From Cyclina sinensis (Eukaryota; Mollusca; Bivalvia; Venerida; Veneridae): 64,000 nucleotides of DNA. Both the position numbers and the translations under genes were made by a program. Each line of letters opens with the position of its first letter. The stretch's first letter is position 1. Below the pieces are notes generated by a model, which did no database searches, was not told the origin of the DNA, and saw nothing but the letters and a program-made list of their open reading frames with translations. The stretch lies in NCBI GenBank assembly GCA_012932295.1, contig JAAONU010000014.1, forward strand, positions 32,705,977 to 32,769,976. The letters run 5' to 3'. This document shows positions 13,201 through 23,736 of this stretch, piece after piece.

Positions 13201-16200
13201 CAATATGCAGTAAGACAAAGAGGGTAGTTGAACCAGTTACAATATGCAGTAAGACAAAGAGGGTAGCTGAACCAGTTACACTATGCAGTAAGGCAGCGAG
13301 GGTAGTTGAACCAGTTACAATATGCAGTAAGGCAGCGAGGGTAGTTGAACCAGTTACAATATGCAGTAAGACAAAGAGGGTAGTTGAACCAGTTACAGTA
13401 TGCAGTAAGACAAAGAGGGTAGTTGAACCAGTTACAATATGCAGTAAGACAAAGAGGGTAGTTGAACCAGTTACAATATGCAGTAGGACAAAGAGGGTAG
13501 TTGAACTAGTTACAATATGCAGTAGGGCAGAGAGGGTAGTTGAACCAGTTACAATATGCAGTAAGACAAAGAGGGTAGTTGAACCAGTTACAATATGCAG
13601 TAAGACAAAGAGGGTAGTTGAACCAGTTACAATATGCAATAAGACAAAGAGGGTAGTTGAACCAGTTACAATATGCAGTAAGACAAAGAGGGTAGTTGAA
13701 CCAGTTACAATATGCAGTAAGACAAAGAGGGTAGTTGAACCAGTTACAATATGCAATAAGACAGAGGGTACTTGAACCAGTTACAATATGCAATAAGGCA
13801 GAGGGTAGTTGAACCAGTTACAACATGCAATAAGACAGAGGGTAGTTGAACCAGTTACAATATGCAATAAGACAGAGGGTAGTTGAACCAGTTACAATAT
13901 GCAATAAGACAGAGGGTAGTTGAACTAGTAACAGTATGCAATAAGACAGAGGGTAGTCGAACTAGTTACAATATGCAATAAGACAGAGGGTAGTTGAACC
14001 AGTTACAATATGCAATAAGACAGAGAGGGTTGTTGAAAAAGGTTCATATTTGCAATAAGTTTGAGGGTAGTTGAACCAGTTACAATATGCAGTAAGCTAG
14101 AGTGGGTAGTGGAACAAGTTACAATATGCTTCTGTCTTCTTCTAATACAAATGTCTGCCTACCAAGCTATCCTTGCCCAAAAATTATATTAGAAAATTCT
14201 TTCCATTTGTTATATTTTTCATTATAGTTAGAGGCATTGAAAAGTCAACACGAAAAACTAGAGAAACAGTCAATTAGTGTGCAGGCACGTCTGACTAACT
14301 TACAAAGAAAGCAGGACTTTGTTCAGCGACAGAGAGATGCTGACCTCTCCATGCCTATGGCTGTACCCAAGTCTAAATCCCAGCCAGAGCAACCACTTGA
14401 GGAAAAAGAACGGCCTAAATCCACTAAGTCTCAAAAGGTAATCTGTTATACATAATTTAACTGATGTTTATTTATAGCCATACTCTGTAATTTAATGATT
14501 TTATGAATCTGTTGATATATTTTACAAAAAAAACTTTCTTATGTTAAGTTGTTTTGAAGATATTTTGCAGCCAATCAGACTGAAGAACATGATCTAACTA
14601 CAGTTAGATCTCAAGGCGATCTATTCATTTCTATCTTCTGGAATATCTGGACTTCCAGTATTGTTATTTATATCCCAGCCAATGATACTGCATCTTATAA
14701 CATGTCTTTATGGTTTACCTCTACTAGGTGTGTTTATTTTGAGTGTGTAAACTTCTACAGCATGTTTAAATCATCTTAATTATTTTTAAAATATTTTGTG
14801 TTTTGTAAGATAAATGCATTTTCCTTTGATTAATATAAGCTTATTTAAGTTTGGGTTTGTATTTACTAAATGAATATTAATCACTGTATGAGCATGGTGA
14901 CGAAAACATTCAAGTAAACTAGCCTGTATGTTTTGGTATACATGCAGTATCTATCTTGTGTCAAAATCTACTGGAAATTTTCCCACCCATACAGTATTTT
15001 ACCATACTCCCTCAAATAACTTTAACTAGAGTGACTCTGTATTCATGGCAGAAAACAACTGAGTAATTTGGGATCCCAGTTATATATAGATTTTCACATG
15101 TGTTTAAATGGTTAAAAATAGAAACTGATTTACCTTCAAACTCTTGAAAGCAGGGCTCTGATTGAAAGGTCATGAGAAGGTGACCTTTTTTTGGTGACAT
15201 TCAGGTCCTAATAGCAGAGCTTGATTTAGAACAGATTTTAATCAGATTGTTTTGCAGTATTTGGTTTTTTTTAAATATATGATAGGGTTGTCTTGCTTCG
15301 AAACACTGATAATTCACTGATTGGTTTTTTTTGGGGCCTCTTTACTCTAAGGCTCAAGTCACATAAAACATTCATAGTATTTACTATGAGGAAAGGATTG
15401 CCTTTTATTTGAAAATGCTGCTAACTGTCATGATTAATTGACAGTCTCTGATTTATTATTACACTAAATTAAATCTATTAAATTTTAGTTACTTATTTCA
15501 GTGAAATTAGTGTATCTTTACATATTTGCATTTTGCACCCACTTGATTTTTTGCATTTGGAACTTCCAAAAATTTTCTGTACAAACAAAGAGTGAACATG
15601 AAATTTGTCATTGAAACATTTTTTGTTCATATAAACAGCTACCATCCACCACATATGAAGTCATGTCAACACTTCTGGACTGGCTGTCAGATTCACAGTT
15701 ACGCTACACAACGATAGACAATATTTTGAAACCAGTCGACAGAGTGGCTACTCAGGATTTCCTTCAAGAAAAAGTTTTCAAGGTAAGGTGATAAAATATG
15801 GTCTCTTTCTCATGGGTATTTAAATAAACTTCTTGCTTAGAAAAAAAGTGAAGAACATCTATCCAGTAAGCCATAAACAGATGTCTTTATCTCCTGAAAG
15901 TCAGTTCTGCTTGTAGTTCGATATTGCTGGCAACAGAATTCAGAAATGTAATTCAGTGAACTTACTTCACCCATATTTGAATTCTTGTGGGAAAACAGCA
16001 GTGTCTCAGGGTGTCAATTCTGGACCCTGAGTTTTGTCACACAGCCTTTTAACCACTTGGTCTCACTGTATGTATTTGACACACATGCATTTGTCAGTGC
16101 TTTAAGGTTTTTCAGGCATTTTATATTGTAGTTTATCTATGTTTTCATGAGTGTATTTAAGGCTAATAAGTGAAACATTCACTCCTTTAGTCAAGTGATA

Positions 16201-19200
16201 AAAGTTTCCAACTTCTTAAAGTTGTTGTAATGGTCAAAGTGACACTGAATAAGAAAAAATCAATTTGGAGTAATGTCTATGCTTAGATTAGAAAAAACAA
16301 ACATTACCAATCTTTATACATGTACTGTAGAGATTTACCCATGTCATCTACCATAAGATAATTTTTAAAGTCAGTAATAAATTTTGATAAATTCCTAGAA
16401 TTACACTTAAACAAATATTTTGCCAGACTTCATTCAAAGTTACATTACCAGATGTTAGTATACGTGTATACTTCATGGTAATCATTACTGTGGCCTTTAC
16501 AAGTACATAAGGTTATTACTCAGTGAGATTTTACCACTTTGCTCCATACCTTTTATTGTGACATAGAGGATATTTGTTTGTTTTTGTGGAAGATGAGAAT
16601 TTATTTCATCGAGTGAACACCATATGTGATATTTTCACGAGTGGCGCAGCCACGAGTGAAAATATCAACATATGGTGTTCACGAGAACATATGGTGTTCA
16701 CGAGATGAAATAAATTCCCATCTTCCACTAAAAAACAAACAAATTTTCTTTTTATTTTATGCCAACACGTCAAAAATGGGTTTTTTTATGACATTTTTAA
16801 TCAGGGCCTTCAATAAATTCCCCATGGTGAGCCCCAAATCAGTTAATGCGTACTTTGGTTACTCCGCACAAAAAAAGTGCAGACAATCTCCAATACATAT
16901 GATAACTTTACTTCTGCTGAAATAAACTGAATACACTTTCATCAAATAATATTTATTTTTGTCTACACAGTTTATCAATATTTATTGAATTTTGCCATAC
17001 ATACTTTAATTATAAAAGCGGATTAATACTCAATATTCAATAGTTTGGGCACAAACATGTATTATCAAAATGGTAATTAACTGATTCAAAACAGTGTATT
17101 ATCACTTTTATCTCACTGATATTTCCCTATATTTCATTGGTAGGCATAAAATAAAAATGTATCTTGGCTAATTACAATGATATATATTTATCAATGATTG
17201 ATCATTGTACTTTAATATTTGATGTGTTTAGATTTTGCCGTCACTAGTGGAAATGTTGAAGGAGTTTCCGGGTCACAATCTTAAAGTTTGTCTACCATGT
17301 CTACAGTTCACGTACTGGTCATTAGTGCATGTGGACCAAAGTCCGGGACAGCAGGTGCGTAGTTTGTAACAATCTAAGATTGTATATTACTATTGTAAAC
17401 AGTCATATTGTACAGTTTGGTACTGTTACAATGGAGTACACACCTTCTAGTGTATATATTCATTCAGCCTCTGACAAATGTACCAGGATATTGATTCTTT
17501 GGCTCGGTGGTCTAGAGCATTGGGTTTTCATACAACTCGTGATCCAGGGGAGTATAATTAAAACCCACTCAAGGAAGACCCTCTTCTGATGTATTAAATC
17601 TTTCTGTTATGACGGAAAGTTTATAAGAGCACAGCCTACAGACATATAATAATGGACCAAGATTACTGATGCTTTTTCCTGACTATTTGATTTCTTATTC
17701 TTAAGCAGTAATAGTCCAGGGTATTGTTTTTTTTTCTTTTTTAGGTTTTGGATATTTGAAAACAAAGTCACTTTCATACTATAAAGTAATTTAGGTGTCT
17801 TACAGGTATTTCCAGCTTTTCCAGTGTTTAGATTGTTTTTGGTTTTTTTTCCAAAAAACAACATGGACTAATGTTTTTATCAGTTTTGAAGCAACAGAAA
17901 TTCCCTTTATTATTTTCTGACTTTAAGAACTATCAAATGAGACTCCTTAAGCCAAAAACATCTTGAAATATTTGGAAAATTCATGAATCAGAGTGCAATT
18001 CAGGTGGACCATTTTGTCTGTTCCTTTTAGATCATACAGAGTAAGCTTTTGGGATTTAAATATAAACTTGTTTGCCTTTCTCCTATCTGTATAATTTGTG
18101 AGAATACCTTTAAAACCTTTTAGACAAGATATGGTTGGAACAAAAAACACCATATTTGTTGTCATAGAGTAAGAAATTTCCATGCATCTAGATTTCATGT
18201 TATTCAACTCATGTAGTGATATTAGTGAGGAGGATAAACCTCACATAGACTGCAGTGTTAAGTCAGTGACATTTCATATATAGCTGGTACCCTTTGATTT
18301 TGCTTCAATTTACATGAACTTAAAGCTAAATTCATCTTCTGTGTAAGATTTAAAAGAAATGATATGTTATATATCTTCTAGGAGAGATATTTCTCTCTCA
18401 AAGATTGCACAGTTAAATGTACATAGTTCTGACTTTTGAAATATGTTGTCCCTAATAAAAAGGAACATTTCTGCCTGTTTTTATGGGGTTTTCAGTTTAA
18501 AAAAACATAGACCAGAGTGTTAAATGAAGACTTAGAATGATAGCAAACATGACATAATTACTCAAACAGTATAAAAAAAACACACACACACTCACAAAAA
18601 GAAAAAAAAACTGAAAATATTATTTGTCCACCATTATCTAACTTGCCAGCAGAGACACTTCCTTTTTTGATTTACAACTGTCAAACCTTATGACTTACCC
18701 TGTTTTGACTTATCACTTTGATTTTTGATTTTACAGAAGTCCAACCTTTCATCCACCTTCCGCCGGCTTGGAGAAGAATTGTATCGCTCAAAGACTGTTA
18801 GATTTTATGATTCAGATCCCTACACCATTACTGATGTATCATCAACTCCGGTTAAAATGGAGAAAAATAAAGAAGGCATTTATTTCAGAAGTTCAAACCT
18901 TCATGTTCGCCTGTTGTCATCTTTGATCATTCTTCGGACATTGTCTCAAGGTAAAATGTCATGCAAGTAATAGAACATGCAAGTTTTTTTCAGATATATT
19001 CAAAAGGTGAAATAGGTTAAAGGTTATACCAGGTAATACTGTGAAAAACACTCACTGAGATACAGAAACATTCCATCAGTAATGCACAGTATAAATTGCA
19101 TCATTATGTTGAATGAGCTATTGACTGGTGATAAGACAACCACAGTATACACTTGTGTTTCCAAAAAAACAAAATTATGAAGTTTTGTGTTTACTAAGAA

Positions 19201-22200
19201 TTTTATGGTATAATCTGAAGGGAAAAAAGTATGAAATGTCGTTCATTTATTCATTTAATAGAACTAAAACTTTTGTTTTTAATTACCATTTCAGTTGATC
19301 TGTTAGCACATGTTTTTGATGTTCTGAAGGCAGACTTGAAGTCAGATGTAGCGAAAGAACTGTTTCTTTATTACCAGGGCACAACAGTGGTCTTACAGTT
19401 CCTTAAACCTGTTAACAAAGTAAGTAATTTTTGTACATTTAGTTGACTTGTCTTCATATGTTTATTAGACTAGTCCCCTGCTGGTGTTAACACCGGAAGG
19501 AAGTATATGTTTGCCCTCAATCTGTCTGTCCATCCAGAAATCTGGATCCTGTGATGACATAAAAACTGTTTTAATAAATAGATGAAACTTGATATATGAA
19601 TAAATGGCAGTATGGAGATTATACAGGTCACTTTTTCTTCCTCGGATCAAAATTCTGCAGTTTTAAGGCCATCATAGCAAAATCTTGTGATGCAAAATTC
19701 TTCCACATCTCTAGAATTAGATTTGAAATTTGATGTGCAAGATCACCAGTAAGTGTAGATGTGCATGACACAGTCTATATTTTTCGTTTTCCTCTGTCAA
19801 GGCAGTATTATTGGGGTATTAATCACATTTAGTATTTTTTCAAGGCAGAACTGATAGGGGACTTAAGTATTGTGAACAACATCAGTGACTTGTTTGAAAA
19901 GTTGACCATTAGAGTATTTCACTGGATGCTGGTACCCACTCACAAACTGTGTTGCTGAAGCTTAATTGATACCTTGTTTTTATTGAAAGACTCCTTGTAT
20001 GGTCTGAGATTTTAAAGCAGGACTTAACAAATTTTCAGAATTCTATAAAACTAAAAAAAAAAAAAAACTGGTTTATTTCTTTATTAATATAATCATAGCT
20101 TTTATGCTCCCAGAACCCAGGTTTGGAGCACTTTTTCAATCCAGCCTATCAAACATTCTGTTATTGGCTATTTCTCAGGAACAACTGGTTGGAATTAAAG
20201 GAAAATTTGTAGGAAAGAATTTATCTTTTGACTTCCCTGCAGCAGCATCCATGGCTAGGCTTTTTCTCAGTAACTGTACCAATGGCATGATTTAAATTAA
20301 ACTTTATGGGTAACAGGAGATAGACATATTACCATTTCGGTTGGGATTGGGGTTTTTTTCCACAGAGTTATTGGCCCTTTGATCTTTTACAGATAATATG
20401 CTATAGCACTATTAGACCAGGGTGTTTCTCAGCAACTAGTCTCTGAAATTAAATGAAACTTTATAGGGATCTTCAGCAATAGAAGGTTTTCCCATCTCAT
20501 CTTCCAGATACACAAAAACAGTCTCTCAGTTCAAGGTCTTGATACAAGATTTCCATGAAATTTGGAAATAAAAGGCATACACAGTCCTAATGAAAGGTCC
20601 ATGTCTTAGACCACCATCATTTTCAATGATTTCTTGTTGTGTCGCCCTTTTGAAGAAACGGCGATACATAGGGATCGCTTATTATTAATTATCCAGCACT
20701 GAGAAAAGTGGAGCATGCTGTCTGTGGACAGGTCTTGTACTATGACTAGCATGCTGTCTTTTCCAGCAAGCTCGTGTTTAACTTTTTAGCTCACCTGTCA
20801 CGTAGTGACAGAGTGAGCTTTTCTGATCACCTTTTGTCCGTCGTCCGTCCGTCTGTCCGTCCGTCCGTTAACAATTAGTTTGTTAACACTCTAGTGGTCA
20901 CATTTTTGCCTAAATTGTCATGAAACTTGGTCAGGATGTTTGTCTCATTAATATCTTGGACGAGTTCGAACATGGGTTATCAGGGTTGGAAAACTAGGTC
21001 ACAGAGCCCAAATATAGAAAAACCTTGTTAACACTCTCGAGGCTACTTTTTCAGACCAAATATCCTGGAAATTTGTCAGAAAGGTTCTATCGATGGTTTC
21101 TAGCTCAAGTTCAAATATGGGTCATCTGGGTTCAAAAACTAGGTCACGGAGCCCAAAAATAAAAAAATCTTGTTAACACTCTAGAGGTTACATTTTAAGC
21201 CCAAATAGTCTGGAAATTTGTCAGAAAGGTTGCATTGACGATTTCTAGGTCAAGTTTAAATATGGGTCATCTGGGGTCAAAAACTAGGTCACAGAGCCCA
21301 AATATTGAAAAACCTTGTTAACACTCTAAAGGTAACATTTTTACACCAAATAATCTGGGAATTTGTCAGGAAGGTTGCTTCTATGATTTCTAGCTCAAGT
21401 TTGAATATGGGTCATCTGGGTTCAAAAACTAGGTCATAGAGCCAAAAAATAGAAACATCTTGTTAACACTCTAGAGGTTACATTTTCAGCCCAAATAATC
21501 TGGTAATTTGTCTGAAAGGTTGCTTCAAATATTTATAGCACAAGTTCAAATATGGGTCATCTGGGTTCAAAAACCAGGTCACAGTGCCCAAAAATAGAAA
21601 AATCTTGTTAACACTCTAGAAGTTACATTTGCAGCCCAAATAATCTGGAAATTTGTCAGAAAGGTTGCCTTGAGGATTTCTAGATCAAGTTCGAGTATGG
21701 GTCATCTGGGGTCACAAACTAGGTCACAGAGTCCAAATATGGAAAAACCTTGTTAACATTCTAAAGGTAACATTTTCAGTCCAAATAACCTGGAAATTTG
21801 TCAGAAAGGTTCTATCAATGATTTCTAGCTCAGTTTTGAATATAGGTTTTCTGGGGTCAAAAACTAGGTCACAGAGCCCGAAAGTAGAAAAACCTTGTTA
21901 ATGCTCTAGAGGTTACATTTTAAGTCCAAATGTCCTTGAAATTTGTCAGAAAGGTTGTTTCAAGGAATTCTAGCTCATATTTGGATATGGGTCATCTGGG
22001 ATCAAAAACTAGGTCACATGGTCCAAATATGTAAAAAACTTTTTAACACTCCAGAGGTTACATTTTCAGTCCAAATATCCTGGAAATTTGTCAGACAGGT
22101 TTTTTTTGATGATTTCTAGCTCAAGTTGGAGTATGGGTCATCTTGGATCAAAAACTAGGTCACAGAGCCCAAATATGGAAAAACCTTGTTAACACTCTAG

Positions 22201-23697
22201 AGGTAACATTTTAATTCCAAATAACCTGGAAACTTGTCAGAAAGTTTAATTCTATGGTTTCTAGCTCAAGTTTAAATATGGGTCATCTGGAGTTGAAACA
22301 TCTAGGTCACAGAGCCCAAATATCGAAAAACCTTGTAAACACTCTAGAGGCTACATTTTAAGTCCAAATGTCCTGGAAATTTGTCAGAAAGGTTGTTTTG
22401 ATGATTTGTAGCTCAAGTTTGGATATGGGTTATCTGGGGTCAAAAACTAGGTCACAGAGCCTGAATATCGAAAAACCTTGTTAACACTCTAGAGGCTACT
22501 TTTTTAGTCCAAATATCCTGGAAATTTGTCAGAGAAATTGTTTCGATAATTTCTAGCTCAAGTTCGAATATGGGATATCTAGGTTAAAAAACTAGGTCAT
22601 AGAGCCCAAATATGGAAAAACCTTGTTTAGACTGTAGAGGTAACATTTTCAGTACAAATAACCTTGAAATTTGTCAAAGAGATTGTTTCAATAATTTCTA
22701 GGTCAAGTTCGAATATGGGTCATCTGGGGTGAATTAACCAGGTCCTTAGCAACTTTGTTAAAAGCAGTCATACTCAGGTGAGCGATACAGGGCCATCATG
22801 GCCCTCTTGTTAGTTATTCTAACAGAGTACCCAAGGGCGACACAAGTGTTCCACTGAACACCCATCTAGTTATTTTTGTTATAGTTGGCAGTTGTATTGA
22901 GAAATAGTAGATATTTAATATGGCTGTTCCTAATACATTGATAAAATATGTTCTACTTTCAGCCATTTATGTCACCAGCTATGGACATATTTCTACAGAT
23001 GTCAACAGATTCACCATTCCTGCCTCCTTTTCTGGAGAGCTGTAGCAATGAGACCTGGTTCCGTACTGTTGCCATGGTGCTGAGAGCACCTAGACAGGAT
23101 CTCAAGCTTCTGGAAAGACTGAGCATTGTCCTGCAGAAGCTTTCAAAACTGAGGTGTGCTTTCACAATGTCTCAGTGCAATTCTTCTTATTATTTTCTTA
23201 CTTTATATATTTATTTCAATGTGTAAGGCATTTTATGCTTTTCAGTATTCAAAAGTTGATTGAGTGATAGAATCGTCAGTGCCACCTTGACTTCTTTTAA
23301 AATATAACCTTAAAATACATAATGGTCCACTAGATTTATTCTTGTAAGGAAAAAGGTTGAAGAAAAGAGTAAATCACCATTGTCTCCAAAATCAGCATTG
23401 AAAGAACTTCTCGATACTGCTTTCCAGTGTGAAATTAACACCTAGTACTAACTCTTGTTTGGACGTTTCAGTGTACTGGATATCATCTGTTAACAATTTT
23501 AAAGCTGGAAGAAGCAAATTTGGTCAGAAATTATATTCATTGTGTATCTTTTCTCTTACAGAGCAAACAAGAGGTTCTTTGAAGTGTACACAATAACAGG
23601 AATTATCCAAGAACTTTTACGAGGCTGTTCCAATGATCAGGCATTTCTAGCACTCAATCTCAAATCCATCCTGTATAACTTGAATTCTGGATCATGA
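4241..23697 (+). CDS. CCDC138: Coiled-coil domain-containing protein 138, 12 coding exons
   Basis: Coding exons: 4241-4268, 5376-5579, 9054-9127, 10393-10524, 12210-12329, 14228-14437, 15639-15782, 17232-17354, 18737-18950, 19295-19419, 22963-23153, 23562-23697. All junctions are GT-AG and phase-continuous, giving 566 aa (human about 665). Residues about 80-230 are a charged coiled coil including TKENKRLKDNFETLK and VQARLTNLQRK. Residues about 257-566 form the conserved C-terminal domain with STFRRLGEELYR, SSNLHVRLLSSLIILRT and LERLSIVLQKLSKLRANKRF, which closely match remembered human CCDC138 motifs. The N-terminal half is acidic then lysine/arginine-rich and poorly conserved. The start is uncertain, because the first exon is open upstream of the ATG and begins right after an acceptor at 4224, so coding sequence further upstream cannot be excluded. 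In vertebrates the protein is linked to the centrosome; its biochemical role is not established. Introns 2, 4, 5, 7 and 10 hold the repeats and nested gene listed separately. Confidence 0.9.
5640..6150 (+). repeat. Dispersed repeat with internal sub-repeats (copy 1)
   Basis: Sub-repeats recur with the phrase 'accaataagtgtagatgtgcatga' in variants (about 5782, 5917, 6062). The block ends in a segment about 'tctatattt...ccttttcctctgacaagg' followed by 'ggggtatt.atcacatt'. The same arrangement recurs in the same orientation at 19455-19850, so this is an interspersed element lying in CCDC138 intron 2. No ends or coding capacity were identified. Confidence 0.6.
6721..6726 (-). terminator. Polyadenylation signal of the nested secreted-protein gene
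   Basis: AATAAA on the minus strand, 39 nt beyond the stop codon of the nested gene at 6765. The surrounding sequence is AT-rich, so the motif alone is weak, but its placement supports a short complete transcript. Confidence 0.4.
6765..8510 (-). CDS. Secreted methionine-rich, cysteine-free protein, nested in CCDC138 intron 2
   Basis: Two exons: 8510-8447 (21 codons +1 nt, donor GTAAGT) and 7360-6765 (acceptor TTTTTAG), joining in phase to 219 aa. Exon 1 encodes MGIQHIFYTSTIFVVSLWIQ, a signal peptide with a hydrophobic core; cleavage probably falls around the TQGQ that spans the junction. The mature chain contains no cysteine. About 29 of the last 194 residues are methionine (15%), with Gly/Ser/Ala/Gln-rich stretches such as GLGSEMTGFSGLHGTLGMGM. 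A less biased central part (TTLAQLLEYTPHFVDLAMRM, then VTPQAMRDYMVSRGNQW) could be a small helical domain. The C-terminus carries a near-duplicate, PLSMMFLESGM and PLSMMYLMESM. The protein was not recognised. Secretion is inferred from the signal peptide; a matrix, mucus or shell role is speculation. Correct splice sites, phase and signal peptide argue against a chance ORF. Confidence 0.75.
8609..8616 (-). promoter_or_regulatory. Candidate TATA element for the nested gene
   Basis: Read on the minus strand this is TATTTAAA, about 100 nt upstream of the ATG at 8510, consistent with a TATA element and a 5' leader of roughly 70 nt. AT-rich surroundings make it only suggestive. Confidence 0.25.
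9272..9558 (+). mobile_element. tRNA-derived SINE, family A (diverged copy)
   Basis: The head 'cagtggtacagtggcagtg...gagtttgatcctc' and tail 'aggtcccatgtatcag...gctatacac...actgggcatg..aagaactag' parallel the copy at 2083-2365 in order and orientation, with many substitutions. It lies in CCDC138 intron 3. Confidence 0.7.
9815..9955 (-). mobile_element. tRNA-derived SINE, family B (old copy)
   Basis: On the minus strand, a tRNA-like head with B box GGTTTGAATCCC-like sequence is followed by a tail ending near 'ggtatgaatccaggaagcag'. The order matches the better copies at 31485-31701 and 59005-59228. It is strongly diverged and lies in CCDC138 intron 3. Confidence 0.5.
10860..10940 (-). repeat. 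tRNA-like SINE remnant
   Basis: Minus strand has a B-box-like TAGGTTTGAATCCCACCC with a degenerate upstream A-box region. It is too degraded to assign to a family. It sits about 80 bp from the 33-bp tandem array in CCDC138 intron 4. Confidence 0.3.
11023..11320. repeat. 33-bp tandem array, 9 copies
   Basis: Nine near-identical head-to-tail units beginning 'ctttgatgagttagtgtgaa' and ending in 'ttgtaacta' or 'ttgtaactg'. Only the base near the unit end changes (cta to ctg) in the last copies, so the array is young. Because 33 is a multiple of three, the minus strand shows a phantom repetitive open frame. It is in CCDC138 intron 4. Confidence 0.95.
12826..14128. repeat. 39-bp tandem array, about 33 copies
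   Basis: Head-to-tail units 'gggtagttgaaccagttaca' + 'atatgcagtaagacaaaga', with higher-order variants (gcagcgagg, gcagagagg) in the first two thirds. Shorter units of about 36-37 bp (gcaataagacaga) fill the last third, and the far end is degenerate. The array fills most of CCDC138 intron 5, between exon 5 (ends 12329) and exon 6 (starts 14228). Repetitive minus-strand open frames here are by-products of the 39-bp period. Confidence 0.95.
16573..16740. mobile_element. Foldback (near-palindromic) element
   Basis: Two arms of roughly 70-75 nt are mutually complementary around the centre GTGGCGCAGCCAC (about 16641-16653), from 'gtttgtttttgtggaagatg' on the left to 'catcttccactaaaaaacaaac' on the right. 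The right arm has an extra 19-bp duplication (agaacatatggtgttcacg). It would form a long hairpin. It lies in CCDC138 intron 7 and abuts the TIR element that follows. Confidence 0.7.
16749..17157. mobile_element. Short TIR element (MITE-like)
   Basis: TTTTTATTTTATGCC at 16749-16763 is exactly complementary to 17143-17157. The interior is AT-rich and non-coding. The adjacent foldback may be part of the same composite insertion. In CCDC138 intron 7. Confidence 0.4.
17500..17580 (+). repeat. tRNA-like SINE remnant
   Basis: The string 'tggctcggtggtctagagcattgggttttcat' (A-box-like, then an anticodon-arm-like segment) precedes a degraded B-box area ('aattaaaaccc'). It resembles the minus-strand remnant at 28965-29065. 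Non-functional. It lies in CCDC138 intron 8. Confidence 0.35.
19455..19850 (+). repeat. Dispersed repeat (copy 2 of the 5640-6150 family)
   Basis: Carries 'accagtaagtgtagatgtgc', then a 'tctatattt', 'ttttcctctgtcaagg', 'tattggggtatt.atcacatt' series in the same order as 5640-6150, plus an upstream segment beginning 'actagtcccctgctggtgtt'. It lies in CCDC138 intron 10. Confidence 0.55.
20637..22845. mobile_element. TIR element interrupted by a Helitron-like insertion
   Basis: TTGTGTCGCCCTT at 20637-20649 is complementary to 22833-22845. Only about 150 bp on the left and 30 bp on the right belong to this element; the rest (20784-22811) is the inserted tandem-repeat element. Reading the two flanks together gives a small MITE of about 180 bp that was the older insertion. 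Confidence 0.5.
20784..22811 (-). mobile_element. Helitron-like 'pearl'-type element P1 (145-bp array)
   Basis: Read on the minus strand: a start region with hairpin GGGCCATGATGGCCC, then about 13 tandem units of 145 bp (landmark phrases 'aaaaactaggtcacagagcc' and 'ttgttaacactctagaggt' on the plus strand), then an ACGG-type microsatellite (20837-20870). The terminal hairpin arms are GCTCACTCTGTCAC and GTGACAGGTGAGC, followed by TAAAAA so that the end reads CTAA. Terminal hairpin plus CTRR, central tandem units and a tetranucleotide tract are the published architecture of bivalve pearl/Helitron-related non-autonomous elements. No helicase or coding sequence is present. It lies in CCDC138 intron 10. 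Confidence 0.7.
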
Positions 23698-23730
23698 TGA
23701 CATAGGACTGTAGGAAGTAGAAATGGAGTT

Positions 23731-23736
23731 AATAAA
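23731..23736 (+). terminator. Possible CCDC138 polyadenylation signal
   Basis: AATAAA 34 nt past the CCDC138 stop. Further AATAAA motifs near 24484 and 24733 are alternative sites. Only transcript data can decide. Confidence 0.35.

Noticed and set aside
12968..13756. 262-aa minus-strand open frame with 13-residue repeats
   Set aside because: It is only the 39-bp intronic tandem array read in one frame; no start context, splice signals or non-repeat part.
12826..14128. CRISPR-like regularly spaced repeats
   Set aside because: Units are contiguous without unique spacers, in an intron of a eukaryotic gene: a minisatellite.
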